A stretch of DNA of 64,000 nucleotides from Paeniglutamicibacter sp. Y32M11 (GCF_019285735.1 NZ_CP079107.1:3162001-3226000), one strand, 5' to 3'. Shown: positions 52,692-62,233, counted from the stretch's first letter. A program made the numbers and translations. The notes: generated from the letters alone by a model not told the origin.

Positions 52692-52718
52692 CCCACCTAT
52701 CTGCCTATATTGGGGCAT

Positions 52719-54095
52719 TCAGGCTGGCGGGACGCGATGGGAACTGTCGTCTAGTCTGGCTATAGCTGTGCGTCCGCGAGTCTGCGGACGCACAGCTTCC
52801 CTCGGTCTGGAAACGCAGATAACCAGAATCGGTATGATCGCAATCGGGAACATTGAATCGAAGTCACGGAACCGCCCGGCTACTTCAAGACAGGCTGTCA
52901 CGAAGAATGTTGCCATATAGGCAGCCGGGAAATTGATTCCAAGGCGTGCGTATTGGGTCGCTCTAACGGAGGCGAGTATTAGCAGCATCGCCACGCTTGC
53001 CGTCAGGACGAGCCCGCCTGTACTCATCATGTGGACATAAAGGTTATGACCATTGAACGCAATGTCGATCAGGGAATTTTCCTCGGCACTGATGGCGCTG
53101 TACCACGAGTAACCGTTGCCGGTTAGGTAGTTCCCGGTCAGGTATTCAGCGCTTCCTAACCAAATTTGTCCGCGCAGTGAAAAGGCTGTCGGGTCGTCTG
53201 TACTGACCGGGATAAGAATGGCCAAAGCCGATGCGGCGAGCAGAATTGCGCAGGAAAGACCACTCCTCACCCTGCCTTTCCTGAGCATGGATATGATCCA
53301 GTAGGTTGCCATGCCAACTCCGCCAGCTACCAGCCCGGTCCGCGACGCTGACCAGAGGAGCGCCCAGAACACGACTGCGAAACCCAGCAGTCGTGCCCCT
53401 TTCCGCCGCATGAGAAAGATGGTCGGCACCCCCAGCCCAAGCATTACTCCCAAGATATTGGAGTGGTTAAACGGGCCCGCAAGTAGATTGTCACCAATGA
53501 TGGCTTTCTCCGCTAAGGAAATATTGCCGCTGTATCCATGCAGGAATGCACGTCCAGGCACAAGCAGTGCCATCAAGATAGAACCCCCAGCAATAGCAAC
53601 AGTTGCATGCGCCAGTGTTCGAAGGGGCCAGATTGTTGGTTTGATGGCACCAAGGAAAATGACCACTGTCGGGTAGACCAACGTTTGGTAGCTAAAGGAA
53701 GCGTGAGTCGCGTATGAGTTGATGCAGCTGATAACCCATGGAAGTAGTGCAACGAGTAGGACGCCCGGCCGGGGGGCAATGCGACTCATCAGCGATGTCG
53801 CATAAAAAGCGCACATCGCCAGTAAGATGCCAACCAGAATCATGGAAGCCATCGCGGACTGTCGCGTCGATCCAACCGTATCGAGGAGAGTGTTAGCTCT
53901 TCGCTCGACCTGCATCACTTGGATCAGGGCTGGCACTAGTGAGGCCAGTACGGCGACCCGCAGAACTCCGGTAATGCGCTTGTCCCCGCGATCCGAGATG
54001 GGGAGCCGTGTGGTTTTAAGCCACCGCATAGCGATGAGCGGTGCAAATAAGGCGAGTGGATACCCCACGAGTAACACGATCCAGTGCGCTTCCAA
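52719..54095 (-). CDS. O-antigen ligase/polymerase family membrane protein (Wzy/WaaL-like)
   Basis: A 458-residue protein with about twelve membrane helices. A large loop near residues 330-370 (SAEYLTGNYLTGNGYSWYSAI...FNGHNLYVHMMSTGG) has the HN.Y pattern of the Wzy_C/O-antigen ligase family. Such enzymes polymerise or attach polysaccharide repeat units outside the membrane. The start is a TTG at 54095, with GGGGG just upstream; no better start is present. It lies between a tail-spike-like pseudogene and a hydrolase-thiolase pair. A role in surface or exopolysaccharide synthesis is inferred; other pathway genes are absent from the window apart from acyltransferases. Confidence 0.85.
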   Translation of the reverse strand: MEAHWIVLLVGYPLALFAPLIAMRWLKTTRLPISDRGDKRITGVLRVAVLASLVPALIQVMQVERRANTLLDTVGSTRQSAMASMILVGILLAMCAFYATSLMSRIAPRPGVLLVALLPWVISCINSYATHASFSYQTLVYPTVVIFLGAIKPTIWPLRTLAHATVAIAGGSILMALLVPGRAFLHGYSGNISLAEKAIIGDNLLAGPFNHSNILGVMLGLGVPTIFLMRRKGARLLGFAVVFWALLWSASRTGLVAGGVGMATYWIISMLRKGRVRSGLSCAILLAASALAILIPVSTDDPTAFSLRGQIWLGSAEYLTGNYLTGNGYSWYSAISAEENSLIDIAFNGHNLYVHMMSTGGLVLTASVAMLLILASVRATQYARLGINFPAAYMATFFVTACLEVAGRFRDFDSMFPIAIIPILVICVSRPREAVRPQTRGRTAIARLDDSSHRVPPA

Positions 54096-54241
54096 GATAC
54101 CCCCACGTAATTGATCAAATATTCGTAGTCTACCGGCACCCCGCTTAGTGCCCTATCTGCCGGGATTGTTAAGTCTCACCGACTGAAGCACATAAGAACT
54201 CGATTGCCGGCTACTTGCTCCGAGGCTCCAATGGACGTGGA

Positions 54242-55033
54242 CTACGGGTTTACCCGTAGAAACGGCAAGAGTTGCTCCAGAATGGGTTCGGGAGGAAACA
54301 GCGTGCCGCCGTGAGTGCGCCCTACCAGTTCCACCATCCGGGCGTTGGGCATGACCGAGGCCATGGTGCGAGAGTGGTCAATGCGTGGCACATCCCGGGT
54401 CCCGGTCATCAGCAGTGTCGGAGTAGCCAACTGCGCCAGCAACATCTCACTGACCGCATTTCCCGCCTCGGTGGATTCAAAATATGCGGCCAAGGCCAAA
54501 GCATCATTGGAGGCAAAGGCCAGTCGAGTGGCCGGGTCAAGCTTGCCACCATCTGATTCCATGCCGGCAACGAAGGCATCCATGGTTCCGGTTTTTAAGG
54601 CTTCAAGATAGCCGTCAAAGAAGAGGGTACTGATGTGTTGAGCCTCGATGGCGTGTGTACCACCGAGCATCGTCAGGGAGCGCACCTTCGTTGGGTAGTT
54701 AATCGCAAGGGACAAGCCGACTCGGGAGCCAAATGAATAACCTACGACGTGCACGGATTCATGGCCGGTAGCTTCAAGCACGGCGAGCACATCGGCGACG
54801 ACCAAATCCATGGCGTAGGAAGCCGGATCGTGCGGTTTACTCGAACGTCCGTGACCGCGCAGGTCCATCCGGATGGTGTCGAATTCCGGTTCCAAGGCCT
54901 TCACATATCCCAGCCCGCGCCAGATAGACCGGGACAGTGCAGAACCGTGCAGTAACAAAACCGGTGGGGAACCGTTGCTACTGGCGTCGAAGTAGATAGT
55001 CTGGGCATCAACCGGGTTCACTGCAGAGGGCAT
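54242..55033 (-). CDS. Alpha/beta hydrolase
   Basis: A 263-residue alpha/beta-hydrolase fold protein. The oxyanion motif LLHGSALSRSIWR and DLRGHGRSSKP are in the first third, the nucleophile Ser is in GYSFGSRVG (near residue 98), the acid Asp in TGTRDVPRID and the histidine in GRTHGG near the end. It resembles 3-oxoadipate enol-lactonase and MhpC-type hydrolases. The divergent thiolase gene suggests work on acyl or ring-cleavage products, an inference only. ATG 55033 is 53 bases from the thiolase start on the other strand. Confidence 0.9.
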   Translation of the reverse strand: MPSAVNPVDAQTIYFDASSNGSPPVLLLHGSALSRSIWRGLGYVKALEPEFDTIRMDLRGHGRSSKPHDPASYAMDLVVADVLAVLEATGHESVHVVGYSFGSRVGLSLAINYPTKVRSLTMLGGTHAIEAQHISTLFFDGYLEALKTGTMDAFVAGMESDGGKLDPATRLAFASNDALALAAYFESTEAGNAVSEMLLAQLATPTLLMTGTRDVPRIDHSRTMASVMPNARMVELVGRTHGGTLFPPEPILEQLLPFLRVNP

Positions 55034-55085
55034 AATAGTGAGCTTATGGCACAGAACCTCCCTTTACCCAAGCGAAGGAAACGCC

Positions 55086-56273
55086 TTGAATGATGATCTA
55101 ACTCCCGTGGTTGTTGGCGGGGCACGCACTCCCTTTGGAAAATTCCGAGGATCACTTTCTTCACTTTCAGCCGTCGATTTGGGAGCCCATGCCATTACGG
55201 CAGCCCTGGAGCGTAGCGGGGTTTCGGCCACGGATATTAACCACGTCATCATGGGCCAGGTCATCCTGGCCGGATCCGGCCAGGGTCCGGCGCGCCAGGC
55301 TGCATTAAAGGCCGGCATCGGCTGGGAAGTCCCCACGGTGACAATCAACAAGCTTTGCCTTTCCGGTTTGACGGCGGTGATTGATGCCGCCAGGATGATC
55401 CGCGCGGGGGAAGCCGACTTCATCGTTGCCGCGGGCCAGGAGTCGATGACAAACGCTCCACACCTGGTGCGTGGAATGCGGTCCGGGATGATGATGGGTG
55501 ACAAGATGATGGAGGATTCGCTCAACCATGACGGCCTGGCCGACCCATTCACCGGTGAGTTGATGGGTTCGGCTACCGAGACGGGCAACACCAAGCTCGG
55601 GATCAAGCGCTCGGATCAAGATGCTTTAGCGGCTAGATCGCACCAACGTGCAGAGGCTGCCCGGTCAATCTTCGAGTCCCAAATCGCGCCCATCACGATT
55701 ACCCAGCGCCGAGGCGCGGACGTGGTGGTGTCGGTTGATGAAGGCGTGCGCCCCGAAACCACCGAAGAGCAGCTTTCGTCCCTGCGTCCAGCGTTTTCCA
55801 AGGATCCGGGTGCCACGATCACCGCTGGTTCTTCCTCGCAACTTTCGGACGGCGCGGCAGCCGTGATTATCGCTTCTAAGGGCGCTGCCCGCCGAGCCGG
55901 GCTGAGTTGGTTATGTGAAATTGGGGCGCACGGGCAGACCGCTGGACCTGACGGACAACTCCATTCCCAGCCGAGCACCTCGATCCTCGCCGCGCTGGCT
56001 AAGGACGGCCTGGCCATCGAAGATGTGGATCTCATAGAAATCAATGAAGCCTTCGCCTCGGTGGTACTTCAGTCGGCTAAGGACTTGGGTGTGGATCCGG
56101 AGCGCATTAATCTCCAGGGCGGCGCCATTGCGTTAGGTCATCCGGTGGGTGCTTCGGGTGCGCGCCTGGTTCTTCACCAAGCAATGGAGTTGGCCAAGCG
56201 AGGTTCGGGCACCGGCGTGGTTTCACTTTGCGGTGGCGGCGGCCAAGGTGACGCACTCATCATGCGCGCTTGA
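55086..56273 (+). CDS. Acetyl-CoA acetyltransferase (thiolase)
   Basis: A 395-residue thiolase. The nucleophile is Cys91 in NKLCLSGL, the NEAFA motif follows, His352 is in GGAIALGHPVGASG and Cys382 in SLCGGGGQG. It condenses two acetyl-CoA or cleaves 3-oxoacyl-CoA. TTG 55086 is chosen: AAGGAAA lies 5-7 bases upstream and the resulting N-terminus (MNDDLTPVVVGGARTPFGKF) matches the family, while a GTG at 55038 would add 16 residues with no ribosome-binding site. It is followed by a terminator with a leader that recurs at 62.2 kb. Confidence 0.93.
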   Translation: MNDDLTPVVVGGARTPFGKFRGSLSSLSAVDLGAHAITAALERSGVSATDINHVIMGQVILAGSGQGPARQAALKAGIGWEVPTVTINKLCLSGLTAVIDAARMIRAGEADFIVAAGQESMTNAPHLVRGMRSGMMMGDKMMEDSLNHDGLADPFTGELMGSATETGNTKLGIKRSDQDALAARSHQRAEAARSIFESQIAPITITQRRGADVVVSVDEGVRPETTEEQLSSLRPAFSKDPGATITAGSSSQLSDGAAAVIIASKGAARRAGLSWLCEIGAHGQTAGPDGQLHSQPSTSILAALAKDGLAIEDVDLIEINEAFASVVLQSAKDLGVDPERINLQGGAIALGHPVGASGARLVLHQAMELAKRGSGTGVVSLCGGGGQGDALIMRA

Positions 56274-56345
56274 TTTCACCCAGCACTGACTGTTCGCCTG
56301 CAGGCGGTTCAAAGGTTCACCGAATAAATTTATAGACGCCCCATG

Positions 56346-56361
56346 AAGGTGCGAGTGATGA
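56346..56361 (+). repeat. 16-base direct repeat before a terminator, left copy
   Basis: AAGGTGCGAGTGATGA is identical to 62155-62170. In both places it immediately precedes a terminator stem with a shared ACCGGTCG core. The spacing to the stem is 0-3 bases. Confidence 0.85.
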
Positions 56362-56417
56362 GAGCACCGGTCGGACTAAAGATTCCCCCCAGTCTTCCGA
56401 CCGGTGCTCATTCTTTT
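56362..56417 (+). terminator. Terminator after the thiolase gene
   Basis: A perfect 14-bp stem, GAGCACCGGTCGGA with TCCGACCGGTGCTC, followed by ATTCTTTTAAA. It lies about 90 bases after the thiolase stop. Confidence 0.85.
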
Positions 56418-56551
56418 AAAGGGCGACGTTGGGTGTCGGCGTGAAAGCGCCGCCGACGGAGCCATATAACAAATGGGCACGATATACCGAGGACGTGCTG
56501 CTCCCGGCGCAGGTACTGCGTCGACGTGTGGACCGAGCCCGTCAGAGTCGC

Positions 56552-57679
56552 TTAGCGGATGGGGGAAGTCGGACGAACTCCAGATTCCTGTCCCACGATG
56601 CCGGCCTGTCGAAACGTGCGCTCGAGTCCCCGCTGCCGTCTTGCTTCCAAAGGCCTATCGAACGCCAAGACCACGATTATTCCCGCCGCCAACGACGCAA
56701 CGATGGCAGTCGCGCCATCAAGGTGCAGCCCTACCGAGGCGAAAGCGCTAATGACCAAGATGTGTACGAGATAGACAGGATAAGAGAGCTCGCCTATCCA
56801 TCGGTCGACGGCTGACTTCTTGGTGCTCTCGAAGATGGCGGGGACAAACAGGGCGAAGACCAATGGGAAAGCCAGGGTTGCCAGCAGGTACACGGGTGGG
56901 ACGGCTTTGAGGAAGGGCATCGCCAAAAACGCAAGAAGAACCGTCCCGAGGGGAAGAAACCGTGGTGTCCCAGCGGGAATGTAGGAGCGGAAGCGGTAGG
57001 CGAGCATCCCGGCAATGAAGATGGACAGTTCAAACGGGAAGAAACGATATGACCATGGGTCGGCGCGGAGGCCGAAAAACATGCCGCATATGACCCGCAA
57101 GGCAATCGACCCGAAGAGTAGGCCGATCAGTGTCCGAGTGCTCCGGCGCGCAAGTAAGGGTGCCAGAAGGTAGAACGTGATCTCAAGTCCAACGGTCCAT
57201 GCTTGTGGCACCAAAAAGTACTGGTAGGCGGGGGCCTCAGCTGAGCGAAAATCGGAGGTAAAGTGTAGTGATCCTTCTGGGTTTATGGCTGCGAAGAGCG
57301 ACCAGTCCTGAGTAACGATGGTTATATTCGAGATAACTATTGGCAGCCAAGTAGTCAGAGGGTACTCGAACATATCCCGGATGGGGAACACCGAATGGCC
57401 TAGAAAAATATTCCCACCCAGGAGTATGAGCAAAATGCTTGCAGCAATCGTTAGCAGGTAAACTGGAAAAAGCCTGACCAGCCGAGATTTCATAAATGTA
57501 ATCCATGGCTTGGATGCAACCCTCAGGTACTTGGTTTCAAGCACCATGGCCATATAGAAGCCACTAATCACGAAAAAGCATTCCACGGCAGTACGCCCAG
57601 AAACCAGAGGGAATCCCAGCACCTCACTCGTGTGGGCAGAAATCACGGCCAACGCCAAGAAGACACGCAAAAAACCCAA
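56552..57679 (-). CDS. OafA/YrhL-type membrane acyltransferase
   Basis: A 375-residue acyltransferase 3 family protein with ten membrane helices. It opens LRVFLALAVISAHT, where the His in the first helix is the catalytic residue usual in this family, followed by TAVECFFVISGFYMA. It would O-acylate a surface sugar or lipid. The start is TTG 57679, with GGAGG and a 5-base spacer, better placed than the TTG at 57691. There is no C-terminal SGNH domain, in contrast to the acyltransferase at 59.6 kb. Lower GC and neighbouring pseudogenes mark it as accessory. Confidence 0.85.
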   Translation of the reverse strand: MGFLRVFLALAVISAHTSEVLGFPLVSGRTAVECFFVISGFYMAMVLETKYLRVASKPWITFMKSRLVRLFPVYLLTIAASILLILLGGNIFLGHSVFPIRDMFEYPLTTWLPIVISNITIVTQDWSLFAAINPEGSLHFTSDFRSAEAPAYQYFLVPQAWTVGLEITFYLLAPLLARRSTRTLIGLLFGSIALRVICGMFFGLRADPWSYRFFPFELSIFIAGMLAYRFRSYIPAGTPRFLPLGTVLLAFLAMPFLKAVPPVYLLATLAFPLVFALFVPAIFESTKKSAVDRWIGELSYPVYLVHILVISAFASVGLHLDGATAIVASLAAGIIVVLAFDRPLEARRQRGLERTFRQAGIVGQESGVRPTSPIR

Positions 57680-57860
57680 CTCGACCTCCAATTAGGAACA
57701 CGGACAACCGGGTCACTTTACCATTGCCTAGCCCCCGTGAATTCGTCGAGCAACGAAACAATAAGCGATCGTTTTTTGGTCACCATCAACGCCCCGGCTA
57801 TCTGCCCCCGACCCTGCGGCGGTTTGCAGCTTTCAGCGGCGAGGAAAATCGGCCATCCGG

Positions 57861-59480
57861 ATGCGCCAACCGGGGAACGATCCGCTAATGATCGGAGGTA
57901 ATTTTAAAACAGTTTCAACGCTCAGTGTTATCGCTGCAGCTGGCCGCCTACGCGCGCTCAGCCTGTTCACGGCTGGCTCCGTTCGATGGGAGGTAGTTGC
58001 AAACGATGTCCCTGAATCGGGTGCTATTCCATTTAGCGGGCTTGAGATTTGATGGTATTCAGAGTCGGGAGCATCGCTATCCTTCCTGCTAGCGCAGTCC
58101 ACGACCATTGTCACCGAACCTAAGTCGAAAGCTTGGGATATGCGTGAAAAATGCCAAGTGGTGTTCGCCCTCGCAGGGGACTCGAAAGGCGCCTCGCACA
58201 CCGAATGGTTTGAAGTTTCGTAGGGTCAGGCACTGCCTAACCTTTGGCCGGAACGACCCGCGCAACTGATGGTATGGAACAACACCATTGAGACTCACGA
58301 AGCTTTGGAGCTAATGCAGACAGGGCCCGACTCAATCCCAAGTTCACCGTTTACAACGAATCGGCCCCCGGCATAGCCCTGTCCTGTCATAGACCTGCAT
58401 GGCGCAGATCTGTCCGGTCCTCCCTAATCTTCTGCTCATCAACTTTGGGCTCAACTACACCACCGATCATGTCGTGCTTCGTTGCTGACATTGATGATCG
58501 CGTTGAACCTGTCCGGGCTCAATACCCCGGTGTGCGCGGCCTGCCTCTCGCAGAACTCCCCGATCTCCATGGGTGCTAGGACGCAGGCGGAAGTCGATCT
58601 CCACTCGGTCCGTCAGTTGGCCTCGCGTGCACACGGTCTTGGCAATGGGCACGGTACATTCCGGCATTCGAGGCATTCGGGATGCTGGGTGACTACGGGC
58701 AGTCCCTGAGGAATGCAGATGGTGTTCGCCCGCTCCCGGCAAGCTCATTAGAATCGACCTCGACCGGCGCACCGCCACGGGCGAACATTAGCTATGCCTG
58801 GATCGCCACAATTTCACTGCGCCAGCACACCGTAACCTTCCCCGAAATTGGTGTCGTTGTATATGGCCGTCTGTATCTGTCGTCAAGGTTCGATGAGGCG
58901 AGTGTGGAGCCTATCGTTGGTGCAAATTTTGACGCACGGTGGGATCAAGGCACGCCGCAAGAGGGCGTGGGCAATTCGGCTGGTTCCATCGGTGCGGCAT
59001 GTACGGACAACTCAATTACGCCCGGGAGCATGTGCTATATTTTTCGATCCGCACAGTTGACGGTCAACTTCATGCAGGCGGTCACCTAGCGATTGCGCCG
59101 CATCGTCGGCGGAACGTGGGCGGATTCCAACGTGGCCGAAACCCTGACCCTTGCCGGTGACAACAGCTAGACGTTCTTTAAGGTCGGGCAGGACGGTGCG
59201 CGCAGCGTCTTTTCGCATCATTGACACCGAAGTAACGGTTACAACCGCGTTCACGCCCGATTACTAATCCCATCCCGGTGTCGTCTTGGCCACCGGTTCT
59301 CCTAACGATTACAAGCTGTTCGAATATGCAGGGATCGTGTCCGGGCCATTAGCACTGTCGGCTCCCGAACATGACACCATCCACAGCGTGATGCGGTCTG
59401 AGCACTCCCTTAGCGAAGGGGCCCTACCTGCGTATTTGACCAGCGGCGGAGATGTCTCAGCGCTGCCCATCAATGCTTGA
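57861..59480 (+). pseudogene. Decayed SGNH-hydrolase / phage tail-like gene
   Basis: One frame from 57861 shows a beta-domain (SLFTAGSVRWEVVAN) and then the SGNH block GDSK with nearby EWF, but is broken by TGA at 58050 and TAG at 58221 and later shifts frame. Traces of the other blocks are INFGLN, ADIDDRVEPVRAQYPGV and DYGQSLRNADGV in several frames. Downstream, two more domain traces (58790-59089 and 59290-59480) look like phage tail beta-domains. It would have been a tail-tip or surface-polysaccharide esterase; no intact product is possible. Confidence 0.65.
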
Positions 59481-59558
59481 CCACAAAATCCGCTAAAAGG
59501 ATTCCAAAATTTCGCAAGGTAGACTTACCGTCGAAATGAAGAGAGCGATAGAGGCCCA

Positions 59559-61703
59559 ATGACGTATCAAATAACTCGAAATAAGCTCGCAATTAGGGCC
59601 TCATCAAGTCGGGTAGACATCCAAGGCTTGAGGGCAATTGCAGTCACTCTTGTGATCGCGGATCACATGCGAATTTTCCAGCAATTGCCTGGAGGGCTTG
59701 ACGGCGGTTTCATCGGTGTGGATGTTTTCTTTGTTATTTCTGGATTCCTGATTACTGGGCATCTATTTAAGGAAATTGAGGCCAATGGGAGGATTTCGTT
59801 TGCATCGTTCTATGTAAAGCGCGCTCGAAGGATTCTTCCGGCGGCAATCCTAGTGCTCTTGGTTGGAAGCTTGGCCGCGTGGTTGATCTTCTGGCAGGCC
59901 AGGGCCCAAAGTACGGGCGTTGATGCACTCTGGGCACTATTCCTCATGTCAAATATCAATTTCGCAAGAGCCGGCACAGACTACTTCTCCGATGGTCAAG
60001 CATCCTTGTTCCAACATTATTGGTCCTTGTCGGTGGAGGAGCAGTTCTACCTAGTGTGGCCACTATTGATCCTAGGTGCTTACCTTCTCTCTAGAAACTC
60101 ACCCAGGCCAATGCGACGTGTGATGCTCTACGTCGTTGCGGTGGTCGGAATACTATCGTTTGCGTGGGCTTGCATCTCGACAGCGGCGTCGCCAGTCACA
60201 AGTTACTTTTCTACTACTGCAAGAGCTTTTGAATTCATGCTCGGCGCAATGATTGCCATCTTGGCAGTCAAGCTGACGGCTCAGAGTTGGCCTAGGCTGG
60301 TTCGAATTTCTCTCAGCATAAGTGGGTTGGCATTGATCGCCGCAGCAGTCATCCTTATCGATCCGGGCAACTCAGTCCCTGGGCCGTGGGCACTCTTGCC
60401 TGCGGTCGGGGCAGCTGTTTTCATTGCGGCGGGGACCGGGGTGAAGGGAGGTGTTCAATTGCCGATTCTCAGGTCAAAGCCCGTTGGTTACATCGGGAAT
60501 CTTTCCTATTCGCTCTATCTATGGCATTGGCCTGTCATTGGCCTCACCGCAGCAGTAATGCCAAGCGGGAGCTTCGTGTACCTTGGCGTCGTAGCCTTTT
60601 CCACGACGATCTTGTCGGTAATTACTTACCATTTCGTGGAACAGGCATTCCGATACCAGAAACCCTCAAAAGATAGAGACAAACACCGAAGCCCAAAGAG
60701 CAGTGCAGGAGCCGTTAGGACTGGCCAGGCAGCTTCCGTCGTGGCAGCGGGGCTGGCTCTAACAGTGGTCATCACAGCCGCCGCATCAATGAGTTCAAGG
60801 GTCCCCTTTGAATCGACTGCTTCCGCCGGATTGGAATATCAAATAGAAAACCGCGCTGCTGAGACAGCAGTGAAGTCCATCCAGCATCAAGCGTTGGCGG
60901 CAATCGAGACCGATTCTTGGGAAGGTCTGTCACCCGCAGTAAACATGGCCGGAAACAGCAAGGAATCAATATTAACAGATAACTGCTGGAACAATCGTTA
61001 CGAAGCCCGCGAAAGTTGCATCCTTGGTGATGAGCAAGCTGAAAACACCTTGCTTGTATTCGGTGATTCCATGGCAATGAACTGGGTTCCTGCACTTTGG
61101 AATGTCGTCCAAAAGCATGAAGGGTGGAACCTCGCAGTATTTGCCAAAGTGGGATGCCCTTACGCATCAGTATCCGTTTACGATACTGATGGATCAGAGT
61201 ATGAACGCTGTGAAAGTTTTCGAAGTTGGGCATTGGATCAAATTCAGGATCTAAATCCCACTACTGTTATCTTGGCGTCTGCGCTCAAGAAAGAACTTCC
61301 GGCTGCTGGCGATATCGCAACGACTTGGTCGGTTGGCGCAGAAGGGACAATCAAAGAGTTGGCGGAAATTGAGAATGTGTTCGTTCTGGCTCCGCCACCC
61401 GAAGGAGTAAACGTTGCATCGTGTGCGAACAAATTCAGTTCCCCTTCGGACTGCGCATCCATTGTCTCCGACTTATGGTTAGACACCAGCAAAAAGACTC
61501 AGATCGTCACTCAGGATCTGGGCCGCTCCTTCATAGACTCTGGGTTGTGGTTCTGCCTACCTAACGGAATTTGCCCTTCCGTAATTGGGGACCATGTTGT
61601 GCGTCGAGATTCGGTACACATGACTGAGGAGTACAGTCGCTCTCTAGCGCCAGCAATCGATGCTTGGTTGTTCCCGCCAAGTCTCGGTTTCAACACCGAC
61701 TGA
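59559..61703 (+). CDS. OafA/YrhL acyltransferase with C-terminal SGNH domain
   Basis: A 714-residue protein. Residues 20-370 are the acyltransferase 3 membrane domain with ten helices: GLRAIAVTLVIADHMRIF (catalytic His), GGFIGVDVFFVISGFLITG and FYVKRARRILPA. Residues 480-705 are an external SGNH hydrolase-like domain, with Ser504 in FGDSMAMNW and a C-terminal DSVHMTEEYSRSLAP carrying the Asp/His pair. This is the classic arrangement of enzymes that acetylate lipopolysaccharide, peptidoglycan or secreted polysaccharides. GAGAG lies upstream of the ATG. The codon use is less GC-biased than the flanks. Confidence 0.92.
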   Translation: MTYQITRNKLAIRASSSRVDIQGLRAIAVTLVIADHMRIFQQLPGGLDGGFIGVDVFFVISGFLITGHLFKEIEANGRISFASFYVKRARRILPAAILVLLVGSLAAWLIFWQARAQSTGVDALWALFLMSNINFARAGTDYFSDGQASLFQHYWSLSVEEQFYLVWPLLILGAYLLSRNSPRPMRRVMLYVVAVVGILSFAWACISTAASPVTSYFSTTARAFEFMLGAMIAILAVKLTAQSWPRLVRISLSISGLALIAAAVILIDPGNSVPGPWALLPAVGAAVFIAAGTGVKGGVQLPILRSKPVGYIGNLSYSLYLWHWPVIGLTAAVMPSGSFVYLGVVAFSTTILSVITYHFVEQAFRYQKPSKDRDKHRSPKSSAGAVRTGQAASVVAAGLALTVVITAAASMSSRVPFESTASAGLEYQIENRAAETAVKSIQHQALAAIETDSWEGLSPAVNMAGNSKESILTDNCWNNRYEARESCILGDEQAENTLLVFGDSMAMNWVPALWNVVQKHEGWNLAVFAKVGCPYASVSVYDTDGSEYERCESFRSWALDQIQDLNPTTVILASALKKELPAAGDIATTWSVGAEGTIKELAEIENVFVLAPPPEGVNVASCANKFSSPSDCASIVSDLWLDTSKKTQIVTQDLGRSFIDSGLWFCLPNGICPSVIGDHVVRRDSVHMTEEYSRSLAPAIDAWLFPPSLGFNTD

Positions 61704-61933
61704 CTGCCGGGACTGCTAAGGCTCTGCACACCACAATGAGGGCTCGGCACCGCAAAAGGACTCACCGTCAGCTCAGAAGTCCATTTTGTTCACACAGGCA
61801 GATCAAAGGTGCCGCTTTCCTTCCTCTGCCCTCCCTCACTTCCCTCGACAATAAACTCCCTTGGGACCAGACTGAAGGTATCGGTTGTGCTGGCCAAGAG
61901 TCCGCACGTTCTAGGGATTAAGGAGCACGCGTG
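61704..61933. other. 230-base AT-richer leader before the small acidic gene
   Basis: No gene is seen. It includes a strong AAGGAG ribosome-binding site at its right end for the small acidic protein. Confidence 0.5.
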
Positions 61934-62083
61934 ATGAGTGAACAACCAGTCGGCGACGAAGTAGAAGAAGCAGAAAAACCCACTGAAAAGCCGGAGCATG
62001 TATCGAGCGAGCACGACGAGGCGCTGGTGCAGGAATGGGAAGACGAGTCTTTTCCTGCTTCGGATCCACCGTCGAATTACTGA
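61934..62083 (+). CDS. Small acidic protein with FPASDPP tail
   Basis: A 49-residue, strongly acidic protein that ends QEWEDESFPASDPPSNY. The FPASDPPS.(W/Y) ending recurs in small uncharacterised proteins of many bacteria, as I recall it; the function is unknown. About one third of the residues are Glu or Asp and no hydrophobic segment exists, so it is a cytoplasmic disordered protein. AAGGAG lies at good distance upstream of ATG 61934; a GTG three bases earlier is in frame. It is followed by the second copy of the 16-base repeat and a terminator. Confidence 0.75.
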   Translation: MSEQPVGDEVEEAEKPTEKPEHVSSEHDEALVQEWEDESFPASDPPSNY

Positions 62084-62154
62084 CTCAAAGCTGAATGACA
62101 CCATTCGCCCAGCTTCCACACAGCTTCCCATTTTAGGCTAGTAACTACCTTCTC

Positions 62155-62170
62155 AAGGTGCGAGTGATGA
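62155..62170 (+). repeat. 16-base direct repeat before a terminator, right copy
   Basis: The sequence is identical to 56346-56361. The pair encloses the 5.8-kb acyltransferase island. Confidence 0.85.
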
Positions 62171-62173
62171 TCA

Positions 62174-62233
62174 GAAGAACCGGTCGCGGCGGAGTTTCAC
62201 CTCCTTTGCCGTCACGACCGGTTCTTCACTTTT
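62174..62233 (+). terminator. Terminator after the small acidic gene
   Basis: A perfect 13-bp stem, GAAGAACCGGTCG with CGACCGGTTCTTC, followed by ACTTTTAACC. Confidence 0.8.

Noticed and set aside
56429-56815. 128-residue plus-strand frame after the thiolase
   Set aside because: Most of it is antisense to the OafA-type acyltransferase, and it has no ribosome-binding site or recognisable motif.
57833-58201. 122-residue minus-strand frame
   Set aside because: It is antisense to the plus-strand SGNH pseudogene, whose motifs (GDSK, EWF) are clearly on the other strand.
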